Source: Physocladia obscura (Eukaryota > Chytridiomycota > Chytridiomycetes > Chytridiales > Chytriomycetaceae). Taken from it: a stretch of 18,886 nt of DNA. Below the pieces are notes generated by a model that was not told the origin of the DNA, did no database searches, and worked only from the letters and a program-made list of their open reading frames with translations. Positions 1-9,076 of this stretch are shown one piece after another. The stretch's first letter is position 1, and each line of letters opens with the position of its first letter. The stretch is from positions 1 through 18,886 of the forward strand of contig JADGJH010000423.1 in the NCBI GenBank assembly GCA_027596945.1, in the 5' to 3' direction. A program made the position numbers and the translations under genes.

Positions 1-30
1 TATTTCTATTTCTATTTCTAATTCTATATT
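1..30. repeat. Short TTTCTA-type simple repeat
   Basis: The window opens with about four imperfect copies of a TATTTC/TTTCTA hexamer that fade into AT-rich sequence. It is a short microsatellite cut by the window edge, so its full length is unknown. Confidence 0.6.
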
Positions 31-599
31 AAATATTATTTAACATTTATTCAGCTTGTATAACATATTTTATTTCTTAAATCTAACATGAAGCCAGACT
101 GAAGGAGATTCTTGAACCAGCTGCAAGGGTTCCAACCAAATCCAGTTTTTTGAAACAAAAAAAAAACAAGATTACACATGAAGTAAATTTTTAAGTAGTA
201 GCTTAGGAACAAGTGTAAGGTTCGGTAAGTTGAAGAAGAGTAGTAGGAGCTGTATTAGCATGTGCCAACTAATTCAATACTTGTTACCTCAGAACTAAAT
301 GATAAGAGTTCAAGATTAGAGTATGAGATATAATTAAAGTTGAAGTTGAAGTTTTATACTTAATAAAGTCTTAATTTTATTCAAAAAGACCAATAATAAA
401 ATGAAGGAAAGGATTTGGGTTTAAGCAGTTTTGGAATAGAAAGAAACAAAAAGAAAAATTATAAAAAATGCTTCAAAAGAAAATGACTTGAAAGTGGTTG
501 GAACTTGCTTGAATTTTTTTTGTTCTTGAAAGTAATAGGAGGCTTGAGAAAATTCTAGAAAATTCTTGGAGAAAATTAGATGAACAATGTAATTTACAT
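31..599. other. AT-rich noncoding stretch before the transposase relic
   Basis: No frame gives convincing protein and no RNA gene was recognised. The stretch may hold the lost 5' end (terminal repeat and helix-turn-helix region) of the Tc1/mariner relic, but I could not recognise any motif in it. Confidence 0.4.
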
Positions 600-1550
600 G
601 AACATATCAAACTCTTGAAGAAGCCACTTATCTCAGACAATGCCACCTAGATTTTGCAACAGACAGCCTCAGGAATCTTGATAAATTGACCTACCTGACT
701 CTCAGGTCTAAAAAACAGCTGTCTAAAAGTATCCAAATGGTGAACAAATCTATGTTTGGGCACATAAGGACATAAATCACAAGAATTTGCCTCAAAATTC
801 GCAATTACAGCAAGGTGGATTTTTTGTGATGCTTTGGGGGTTTATGACAACTTATAAAACATGATCTTTTGTTGTGTTAGAACAATTCTCAAACCAACAT
901 ACTTGTTAAAGTGAAATAATATTCAAGCTGTATTGAAGAATGAATTCATTCTTTATTGCAAAGAAATTGCTCAAATCACTTAAAAGTAAAGAAACAAAAA
1001 CAGTGGACTTGATGTTCTGTCATTAAGCAAAAACTTTGTATTAGTACAATAAAGTTTTATGGGGAGGAAAATGGCAAGATTTATTCTACAGATTGTTAAT
1101 TTTTGCAATGGAGGATTTTGAGAAATGTAAAGAATTCTGCTAAAAATCCTTACCATGCGCAATTATAAATGGAGATGGCAAAAATACTTACAAGGAAATT
1201 TTAGAAGGGTATATAGTCCCTGAAGTTCAAACAGCAAAAGAGCAATATGGTCTTGATTTTTAGTTTATGTAGGACAATGTATCATCTCACAAAGCAAAAT
1301 CTGTCAAGGCATTTTTGGCAAAAAATCGAATTTTCAGACTTGAATTGCCCCACAATCATCAAATCGGAATCTAAATGTGAACCAATGGCATGTAATTAAA
1401 CATAGAAGGCAAAAAGATTTGGGTTCCCATCAACAAAGACAGACCTTATTGAACTTTGCGAAATTCTTTGCTCAAGTATAAACCATAGATTAGAAGAATG
1501 TGTTAGATTGAAAGGTAGCTCTATAAATATTAAAGAAAAATTTGTGGCTT
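600..1550 (+). pseudogene. Decayed Tc1/mariner-type transposase
   Basis: Translation in shifting plus frames gives ordered pieces of a Tc1/mariner DDE transposase. Around 635-665 is CHLDFAT, like the region before the first catalytic Asp. At 743-765 is QIYVWAHK, like the family's YVWR segment. At 814-850 is GGFFVMLWGFMT, the GGxVMVWG block. At 1166-1250 is INGDGKNTYKEILEGYIVPE. At 1255-1345 is DF-FM-DNVSSHKAKSVKAFL, the second catalytic Asp block (QDNAxxH), with TAG in place of two residues. The SPDLNPIE block is scrambled near 1350-1390. At 1480-1530 is NHRLEECVRLKGSSI, like the C-terminal RxxAVIKAKG motif. The pieces lie in the right order, with several stops and frameshifts and about 310 bp of unrelated sequence splitting the WG block from the INGxxN block. 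It cannot encode an active enzyme. I could not define terminal inverted repeats or target duplications. Confidence 0.75.
939..952. repeat. 14-bp perfect palindrome
   Basis: GAATGAATTCATTC reads the same on both strands. It sits in the block that interrupts the transposase relic. It may be chance in AT-rich DNA or a remnant of a nested insertion. Confidence 0.5.
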
Positions 1551-1896
1551 TTGGGTGGTCGCATTTGCATTTTCCCATTGAATAAACAAAAGAGACAATT
1601 ATTCATAGACTATAATAGAAGTTGATGAAGTCGGTCAAAGCTGATAATATGTATTGATTTGCATATTAAGTACTTGTCAAGAAGCGTCAGCGTGAAAACA
1701 ATGGAGTGGAAGAGGAAATTTGAAGAAACGGAATATCGGAGAGAATTAATGATCACGTTGGAGAACAAGAAAAGCATAGCTATTTGCAAGAGGACAAGAA
1801 AGAAAAGAAAGAAAAAACATTTAAGTTAAACAAATTATTTGGTGACAAGGCACTTCCCATTTTTCGCGTTTTCGAAATTGGAAAACAAAAAATAGT
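1551..1896 (+). promoter_or_regulatory. Upstream region of the beta-COP gene
   Basis: This interval lies between the transposase relic and the beta-COP start codon. The last 150 bp are purine-rich (runs of AAGAAAAGAAAG near 1795-1820). A 60-codon ORF at 1784-1966 overlaps the beta-COP first exon in another frame and has no recognisable homology, so I regard it as chance. No clear TATA box was assigned. Confidence 0.35.
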
Positions 1897-4800
1897 ATGG
1901 ATTACTCGATTGTTGCACCAGACGGTAGGAAGCATTACAGAAGAAGTAGAGTTGGCGAATAATTAAACATAAATATTCAGATGATAAGGATGTGCCGACC
2001 GCGCAGGATCTGAAGAATCAGCTCGAGAAGGGCAATGACGAATCCAAAGCTGACACAATGAAGCGCATTCTTCGCATTATGATGAATGGCGATCCGTTGC
2101 CATCACTGCTAATGCACGTTATCCGTTTTGTTTTGCCGTCCAAATCAAAAGTTCTCAAGAAGCTGCTGATGGTTTATTGGGAGATTTGCCCTCGGTTTGT
2201 TCGTTGGATTATTGCAATTCTAAACTTATTTGCTTTATTCTCCAGCCTCGGCCCGGATGGAAAACTGAAGCCCGAGATGAGACTCATGTGTCACGCACTC
2301 AGAAATGATTTACAGCATCCTAATGAATACATTCGTGGAAATACTCTTCGTTTGTTGTGCAAGTTCCAGGAAGATGAACTTCTTGAGCCCTGTGTTCCTC
2401 CTGTACGCGCTTGCTTAGAGCACCGCCACTCTTACGTACGCAAAAATGCTATTTTGGCCATATATTACATGTACAAGAATTTCGAGCATTTAATTCCTGA
2501 TGCGCCAGAATTAATTCATAATTACATCCAAGCGGTATTTAAATTATTTAGCATCTATTTTTCTTCTACTAAACGCTTATATTCAGGAAGCTGATCCAAA
2601 TTGCAAGCGCAATGCTTTTGTTATGTTGATGAACACTAACCAAGCTCTTGCTGTTGACTATCTATCAACTCAGTTTGACGCAGTTCAAAGATTTGATGAA
2701 ATTTTGCAACAAGCCGTCATTGAGCTGATTCGAAAAGATTGTCGCAACCCCAATGCCGACAAGGTTTTTTCATATTATACTGACTTGGATCGTGTGGAGA
2801 ATTAAGAAAGGATCCATTTAATAGGCCAAGTACATTCAATGTGTATTTTCGCTTTTGCAGTCCTCAGCTCCAGCTGTGAAATACGAAGCTGCAAATACTC
2901 TCATGTTTTTGACGTCTCATGCAACTGCTGTCAAAGCTGCCGCATCTTGCTACATAGAACTAATTGTCAAAGTCGCAGATAATAATGTGAAACTCATTGT
3001 TCTCGACCGTATTATTGAGTTGCGCGAAAAACATGATCGTATTCTTGACGACCTTGTTATGGACATTTTACGTGTTTTAACAAGTCCTGACATTGATGTC
3101 CGCAAAAAATGCTTGGGTATCGCAATGGAAATGACATCAAGTAGAAATGTTCATGAAGTCGTTGCGTTTTTAAAAAAAGAACTCATGAAGACACAAGACC
3201 AAGATTACGAAAAGGTAAATAGACCAAAGCACAGCGACAAAAAATATGAAAAGTAATAGATTTACTTTTCTACTGTTTTTTTTGGTAATTTTCGTATTTT
3301 TTGTAATTTTTTTAGAATGCTGAGTACAGACAGCTTTTGGTTCATGCCATTCACTCTTGTGCAATTAAATTTTCTGAAGTTGCAGCCAGTGTTGTTCATG
3401 TTCTCATGGAATTTTTGGGTGACTCCGGTGGTGCTTCCGCGGTTGATGTTATTGCTTTTGTTCGGTGAGTTATCGTTTTTTGAGGGTTTAATTTTAGCAT
3501 CACTTCATTGTTTTCAATTGATTTTTATTTTAAAACTCAGAGAGGTCATGGAAAAATTCCCAGACTTGCGTATTGAAATTATTGAGCAATTGCTTGACTC
3601 GTTCAAAGACATGAAAACAGGAAGAGTTTTTCGTGGCGCTCTCTGGATAATGGGTGAATACACACTCGATGTTGAATGTGAGGATTAACTTTCTATTATT
3701 GATTTTTTAAATACGTATCTCTAACATACAAAACTAGCCATCGAAAATTCCATCAAGAGTATCCGTCAATCATTGGGTGAAGTTCCTATTTTGGCGTCCG
3801 AACAGGTCTGTAATTATTTTTCGGTCTTTTTTCAGTAATCGTCCTCAATTTTTGTAGCGTATTTTGGAGGAATCTCTCAATGCCGAACAATCTGTTGAGA
3901 CGGAAGTCAAATCGACACCGACTCTCAGTGCTCCGACAGCTGCTCGCCGTATTCTCGCCGACGGGACTTACGCCACAGAATCAGCCTTCAGTGTTGTCAA
4001 TAACAATGCCAAGCTTGAGGCGCATCTCAAAGCAGCCAACAAACCGCCTTTACGCGGCCTCATTCTTGGCGGAGACTACTTTGTTGGTTCTTCTCTTGCG
4101 ACGGCCCTCACAAAAATGGTACTTCGTTACTCGACGTTGGTGGGTGCATCTAGAAGCACCAAGACAAATGCACTTCGTTCAGAAGCAATGTTAATCATGA
4201 CTAGTATTATCCGTGTCGGCAAAAGTGAATTCAGTACTGCGCCTATTGACGAGGATTCAAACGAACGTATCAATGGCTGTTTACGTGTTTTGAGTGGTGT
4301 TTACGGAAACGCCTTGAACGCTGTGTTTTTGGCTGATACGAGACTTGCGTTTTCTCAGCTTATCAAATCAAGTGACAAGAAGAATGCAAAGAAAGATGCG
4401 GGCAAGAAGAAACTGATTTCCAGCCAAGCAGATGATTTAATTATTTTCAGACAGCTGAAGAGTAAAAAAGGTGCTGTGGACTTCGGTGATGCTGTAAGTA
4501 AATTCCTTTTTTTTTCTTCTTTTTTTCTTAAGTTACCTGATTTCGATTTACAGTACGATGTTGATATTACCAAAGCCACGGGTCAAGGAGATAAACTTGA
4601 AGATTTGGCCTCAAAGCTTAATCGCGTTGTTCAGTTGACTGGCTTTTCTGATCCTGTTTATGCGGAAGCTTATGTGACCGTTCATCAGTATGACATTTTG
4701 ATGGGTTTGTAGTAAAGATACTCTTCGCGGTTATGCTGAAGCTATAAATTGCAGATATTTTGATTGTTAATCAGACCAGCGAGACATTACAAAATCTCAC

Positions 4801-5499
4801 TGTTGAATTTAACACAATGGGAGACTTGAAACTTGTTGAAAGACCTGCCCCTCATACTATTGGACCTCACGGATTCCATAGCCTTAAGGCGAATATTAAG
4901 GTGGCATTATGTTATTATTTTTGGTGGGATCATGCACTAAGTTAATTCTTCAGGTTTCTTCAACTGAAACTGGTATTATTTTTGGAAATATTGTGTATGA
5001 TGGCCCTTCTGCTGTTGATATGAATTGTGTGATTTTGAATGATATTCATATTGACATCATGGACTACATCAAGCCAGCTGCTTGTACCGAAACTCAGGTA
5101 CCCAAGTTTTCTGGCATATTTTGGTCTAGAAAAATCTAATCGACTTTCTCATTGCAGTTCCGTGCCATGTGGACTGAATTTGAATGGGAGAACAAAGTGA
5201 ATGTTAATACCAATATCACCGATCTTCATGAGTACTTGAAACACATTATGAAGTCCACAAATATGAACTGTCTGACACCTGAGCATGCGCTTAGTGGCGA
5301 CTGTGGATTCCTTGCCGCCAACTTGTATGCCCGCAGTATTTTTGGTGAGGATGCCTTGGCCAATATTTGTTTGGAAATGCAACAGCAAGGCAATAGTGCT
5401 ATTACTGGGCATATTCGTATTAGATCCAAGACTCAGGGTATTGCACTCTCCCTTGGTGACAAAATTACGCTGAGTCAAAAGGTAGCAGCTTTCGCTTAG
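1897..5499 (+). CDS. SEC26: Coatomer subunit beta (beta-COP), 13 exons
   Basis: Beta-COP is a core subunit of the COPI coat that drives Golgi-to-ER and intra-Golgi vesicle traffic. Exons: 1897-1924, 1981-2194, 2246-2534, 2587-2763, 2825-3214, 3316-3464, 3541-3677, 3738-3805, 3858-4493, 4554-4704, 4755-4900, 4954-5097, 5158-5499. They join in frame into 956 aa, close to the roughly 950 aa usual for the family. The N-terminal adaptin-like helical solenoid is clear ([75 protein letters not shown]). The middle has [14 protein letters not shown]. The C-terminal appendage half has [69 protein letters not shown] and the end [14 protein letters not shown]. The short first exon gives MDYSIVAPD and splices through a split Asp codon into [12 protein letters not shown] ends the protein where the family ends, so TAG is a normal stop here. 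The 12 introns are 50-101 bp; three start GTTTGT or GTTTTT. No sign of decay. Confidence 0.97.
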
Positions 5500-5520
5500 T
5501 TCGAAGTTTGCGGATATTGG

Positions 5521-5526
5521 AATAAA
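5521..5526 (+). promoter_or_regulatory. Poly(A) signal AATAAA for beta-COP
   Basis: An AATAAA hexamer lies 21 bp after the beta-COP stop codon, inside the 92-bp gap shared with the convergent minus-strand gene. Confidence 0.55.
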
Positions 5527-5548
5527 CACCAATTTTGACAGTTTTCAT

Positions 5549-5554
5549 TTTATT
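5549..5554 (-). promoter_or_regulatory. Poly(A) signal for the convergent minus-strand gene
   Basis: TTTATT on the plus strand reads AATAAA on the minus strand, 37 bp past the stop of the 402-aa gene. With the beta-COP signal only about 25 bp away, the two 3' UTRs probably overlap. Confidence 0.45.
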
Positions 5555-5591
5555 TGCATTATTTAACCACAGACAAGTATACCTTTCCCAT

Positions 5592-6800
5592 TCACTTTCC
5601 AGTCCAAAACTTGCTTTGAGCTTTCGGATCGCGTGCAACTTGTTCTGGAGTCAAAGGAATAATCTTACTGTGAACTTTACTGACCTCAATCATACCCAGC
5701 AGAACAGCTTCCCTGACCGTTCCCAAACGGTATCCATAAATATCAGGTCGGCAAGGCTCATCACCAGAAAGCATAGCTCCGAACTTTTCTTGTGCATTCA
5801 GTGCTACATTGACAGCCATCTTTGTCGCAGTTTCTTTAAGATCTACAACGCCTTTCGCAGTCTCTGATGCTTCCTTCACAAGTTCTTTTGGATTCTCTGA
5901 TTTCCACTTAAATAGCTTTGAAAATGACCGAGATCTGGTCATACTCGGAGCTGGAGAATCTGGTGGCGTACCTGATGGCGGCGTGGGTAATGGTGAGGCT
6001 GGCACACCCGGATGACCCGCAGCTATAGTACGTGGTGATTCCACAGCCTTTGCAAGAGTCTGTCTAGCGCGTTCTGCAGGAGAAATTGATTGCTTTTGTG
6101 TTTTTCCTGGAGGTGCAGGTGGAGGTGCGTGATAAAATGTGCCATTTGCCGTACGCAGTCCAGTTTGCTTGATTATTCCACGATCCGTAAATGTAACACC
6201 CGGAATACGCGTTTCGAGTTTAACATCCGAAAGCCCGTAAGCACCATTTTTTACGCCCGTGCGTCTAGACATATATACAAGAAGGTCAGAAACAAGAGTT
6301 TCTTGTGGGCTACTTGCAATCTCTTGGGCCGGAATTGTTGCAACGTTGGTAACGGTTCCATCCTCGCTGGATACATGGACAACTGTAGCATTAGATTTTT
6401 CATCGAGATGAACTGCCCGTTCAGAGTCCTCAGTTGCAAGGAAATCAAGCACGTATTTGACGCAGCATTCGGCAAAAGTTTTGGCGGAATCGGTTTTGAG
6501 CGCACGGATCTGTTCTTCGTAGGCAAATACGATTCCGCGTGCAATCCAGTCGCAGATTTCATCCATTTCAGAAAACCCCAGCGCGTTTCCGGTCACGTTG
6601 TTGATTCGGTCTTCTTCGCGCTTATCTGAAAGGTATTGAACGCCTTGTGCGATGTATCCTAACACAGCAGTGGCTGCCGGAAATGGAATCAAAGATCCAG
6701 CTAGAGTTAAATAACTGGCTGCCTTGTCTCCTTTACTGTATGCAGCGCGAGAAACCATACCCGATTGGATTGATTTGGACGCTATGAAAACTTCGTTCAT
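5592..6800 (-). CDS. Hypothetical 402-aa protein, intronless
   Basis: One uninterrupted frame of 402 codons from an ATG at 6800 to a TGA at 5592. I do not recognise the family. Residues about 25-58 form a small-residue and hydrophobic helix pair (AASYLTLAGSLIPFPAATAV, then LGYIAQGVQYL), followed by charged helices to about residue 125. Residues about 230-295 are low-complexity and Pro-rich (PPPAPPG, SPLPTPPSGTPPDSPAPS) with several SP/TP sites, then a basic stretch RSRSFSKLFKWK. The last 100 residues look helical and include YGYRLGTVREAVLLG. No signal peptide is seen. The N-terminal pattern loosely recalls the helical bundles at the start of some fungal HeLo/MLKL-like proteins, but no motif supports that beyond resemblance. 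It is tail-to-tail with beta-COP (92 bp between stops) and follows the coiled-coil gene on the same strand (113 bp). It is the only long gene here without introns. Confidence 0.8.
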   Translation of the reverse strand: MNEVFIASKSIQSGMVSRAAYSKGDKAASYLTLAGSLIPFPAATAVLGYIAQGVQYLSDKREEDRINNVTGNALGFSEMDEICDWIARGIVFAYEEQIRALKTDSAKTFAECCVKYVLDFLATEDSERAVHLDEKSNATVVHVSSEDGTVTNVATIPAQEIASSPQETLVSDLLVYMSRRTGVKNGAYGLSDVKLETRIPGVTFTDRGIIKQTGLRTANGTFYHAPPPAPPGKTQKQSISPAERARQTLAKAVESPRTIAAGHPGVPASPLPTPPSGTPPDSPAPSMTRSRSFSKLFKWKSENPKELVKEASETAKGVVDLKETATKMAVNVALNAQEKFGAMLSGDEPCRPDIYGYRLGTVREAVLLGMIEVSKVHSKIIPLTPEQVARDPKAQSKFWTGK

Positions 6801-6913
6801 TTTTGAAAAAACTGTGGAGTAAACTGCAGAAGTGTTTGGATCGGAGTCAATACTAGTAAAAATAGAAAGTTAATAGTGGATGAGGAAAAGTCAAGCGGTT
6901 ATAAAAAATATTA

Positions 6914-7631
6914 CTATTCTTTCTCCCTTAGGTTTTTTTGTTTCTCTTCATATTCTGCCATAAGGATCCGCGAATTCGCTTGTAGGGTGTAGACTTGTGA
7001 GTAGATTTCTTCCGTCCAAGAATTTTGGTCAGCAGCCTTTGTACGAATATCAGCAATTTGGTCGTCAAATTCTTTCTTTCTTTCCTCGGATTCCTTCTTC
7101 AACAAATTAATTTGGCCTGCGAGAAACGACGTCTCGACTTTCAAATTAGCCACGTCTGTTTGAACCTCCTCCAGCCCTTTTTCAAGAAGAGCCTGGTCTG
7201 GTTGTTGAGAAGAAAAAAAATATTTAATCTTCTTTGGATCAAACACAAAAGCTGATACTGAACTCACCTCGAACTTTCTTTTCATCAAGAATTCTATTGA
7301 GAAGCTTGATTTTGTTTTCATAGGACGTATTCAGTCGGCGCAGGCTTTGTTCCGCCAGCTGTACCTGGTTGTCGATCATCTTGAGCTGCATTGACTTGCC
7401 AGCCTGCATTTTTCTCTGCATATCAAAGCCCATCTGTTGTGCTTGAAATACAGTTTGCTGCAATCGGATATTGAGAAGATTATATAGTTAGACAGTCTTT
7501 ACACATCTAAACTGAACCAAACATACCAGTCTGTCCTTCTCAGAACGCAAGGCATCGATAGCGGCATACATGTCATCATTGGTATCGTCGATCGTGAATT
7601 CACGAGCAACAATATCACTTGCGGAAGCCAT
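6914..7631 (-). CDS. Small coiled-coil protein, 3 exons
   Basis: Exons on the minus strand are 7631-7527, 7457-7268 and 7197-6914, giving 192 aa and ending at TAG (6914-6916). Introns are 7458-7526 (GTATGT...TGCAG) and 7198-7267 (GTGAGT...CCAG), about 70 bp each, with frame kept across both. The first 35 residues (MASASDIVAREFTIDD...) are acidic. From about residue 30 to the end the protein is nearly all coiled coil, rich in Q, E, K and L (for example QAQQMGFDMQRKMQAGKSMQ, ENKIKLLNRILDEKKV, KKESEERKKEFDDQIADI, MAEYEEKQKNLREKE). No catalytic domain or membrane segment is seen. Small all-coiled-coil proteins of this size occur in ciliary/basal body, cytoskeletal and tethering complexes. If the organism is a zoosporic fungus a flagellar role is possible, but nothing in the sequence shows it. 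Function unknown. Confidence 0.82.
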
Positions 7632-7954
7632 GGAATGATCTGTTTCAGAGAAGTTTTTACAATCGTTTTGGGAACGGCAAAGTTGAAAACAGCCAGAAAA
7701 ATTATTTTTTTTGTTTCAATTTGAAGCAAATTCACAGTCCGTCATTCTTTCAATTTCAAAACAGACACACAGTAATATTGCAATAATCAAAACATTGCTT
7801 CTTTACAAATTTCGTTCAACCTCTTCAATAAAAGAATCCGCGACAATTCGAGATACTTTCCTTCATCTTCCAAAACATGCATGTCAGACATGGCAGACTC
7901 TTGCCACAGCAATGACAATCCAAAGAAAGCGGCGCGATTCAACTGCTGTGCAAT
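7632..7954 (-). other. Gap between two minus-strand genes; possible 3' extension ORF
   Basis: No independent gene is recognised. On the minus strand the frame of the upstream hypothetical gene stays open for 55 codons beyond its TAG at 7955-7957, to a TGA at 7787-7789, and looks protein-like (QQLNRAAFFGLSLLWQES, LELSRILLLKRLNEICKEAM). It may be 3' UTR, the true last exon under different splicing, or a readthrough extension. The remaining bases up to 7632 should hold the promoter of the coiled-coil gene. Confidence 0.35.
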
Positions 7955-8767
7955 CTACGTTTGAAGTGCACAGTTTTTGAAGATCATACTGTTTAGCGTG
8001 TTGAGACTAGACGAAAAAATCGCAGTCCAACTTCCGTTTGTTTGTGACCCGTTACTTACCTTGGACCCATTCGACCGATTAATCTGGATATGGGATTAAT
8101 GCTGCCGCTGTTGTTGAGACAACAGAGGCTGCAGTTTTGTCCTTCAAATTCTGACTGGGAAGGAACAGTCGGAGACGACTTTCAAGTTGTATGGTGTGTG
8201 CTGTGTTCAAAAGCAGTTTACTGAAAGGACCTAGACCATTCAAAGCAACAAGTGAGTTGTTTGAGAACGATGCTTGGTACTTTGACAGTTGGTCCAGTTT
8301 GGTCGAAGAATTTGCCAATGAAACATCGTTGCTCAAATATGATGGAAGGTGGTGTCGAGAGCTTTTGAGGTTAAAATGCTCGTCATTCCAAGCAGAAACG
8401 ATATTAACAGATGTATTTTGGTTAATAGCCGGTTGATATACTGTTGTTGCTGAGTTGAGTGATGATTGTCCACCAAATGTGATATCTGAACTCTACAAGG
8501 TACCTTAAAACATTATTTTAACCACTCCATAGTGATACGGGGGCAATTTGTGAAGCTGTGTTTGCCGGTCTCGCCGCAGTATGAGCTGACAACGGAACAT
8601 TTGAGATTGGCTTGAAATCTGAAGTCATGGAGTTTGTTGTCTTGGTGAAATTCCGAGTAATGCGATTGCAATGCTCTTAAAAACGATGGGCGGCTGCGCG
8701 ACACATCGTATTTAGCGCGATGTACACGGTCCAAAAGTATGCCGTTTGCGCAGTTGATTGGAGCCAT
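7955..8767 (-). CDS. Hypothetical spliced gene (tentative model)
   Basis: Tentative minus-strand exons are 8767-8539, 8485-8167, 8107-8060 and 8006-7955, giving 215 aa. The first intron (8486-8538, GTATCA...TTCAG) and third (8007-8059, GTAAGT...TTTTTTCGTCTAG) are both 53 bp and look typical for this window. The middle intron (8108-8166, GTTCCT...AACAG) was chosen to keep the frame and is weak. The product starts MAPINCANGILLDRVHRAKY, contains a cluster CSVVSSYCGETGKHSFTNCP, is Ser/Asn-rich in the middle, and ends with SINPISRLIGRMGP. I recognise no domain. Without the middle intron the frame would stop at 8091-8093. The frame also stays open upstream of the chosen ATG without another ATG. It is divergent from the CBS gene. 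Confidence 0.45.
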
Positions 8768-9076
8768 TATTTCAGTGAAGCCGCTCTCTTGGTTTGGCAG
8801 TATGTTAAAATACCAGCAATTTAACAAAAAAAACAAAGGGCAGTGCAAACAGCAGAAGGAAATAGGAGAGTGGTCTGGGTGGAGCTTTCGCTGAGGGACT
8901 GTAAAATGGAGCAAAGAAAGCAGGCTCGTCAAGCCCTGCTGCAGCAACAGTAGCTGTTCGGTTCTTTTCGTCAAAATAATGATGAATATTGAACTATTTT
9001 CAATATTTCCGTCATGGAATTTACCAGCTCACAAAATTGAATTGGTGTACTTGAAAATTTTAAGTTGTGACGCGTT
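8768..9076. promoter_or_regulatory. Shared intergenic region between divergent genes
   Basis: These 309 bp separate the minus-strand hypothetical gene from the plus-strand CBS gene and probably carry both promoters. The minus frame is open through much of it, but the peptide is low in quality and lacks an ATG. An in-frame TGA lies 6 bp before the CBS ATG, fixing that start. I assigned no specific factor site. Confidence 0.45.

Noticed and set aside
5497..5499. Possible reassignment of TAG as a sense codon
   Set aside because: TAG ends beta-COP at the place where the family ends, and also ends PIG-P and the coiled-coil protein, so it is a stop here.
6090..6629. A 179-codon plus-strand ORF
   Set aside because: It lies wholly antisense to the 402-aa gene, is Cys/Arg-rich and lacks any motif; it is a shadow.
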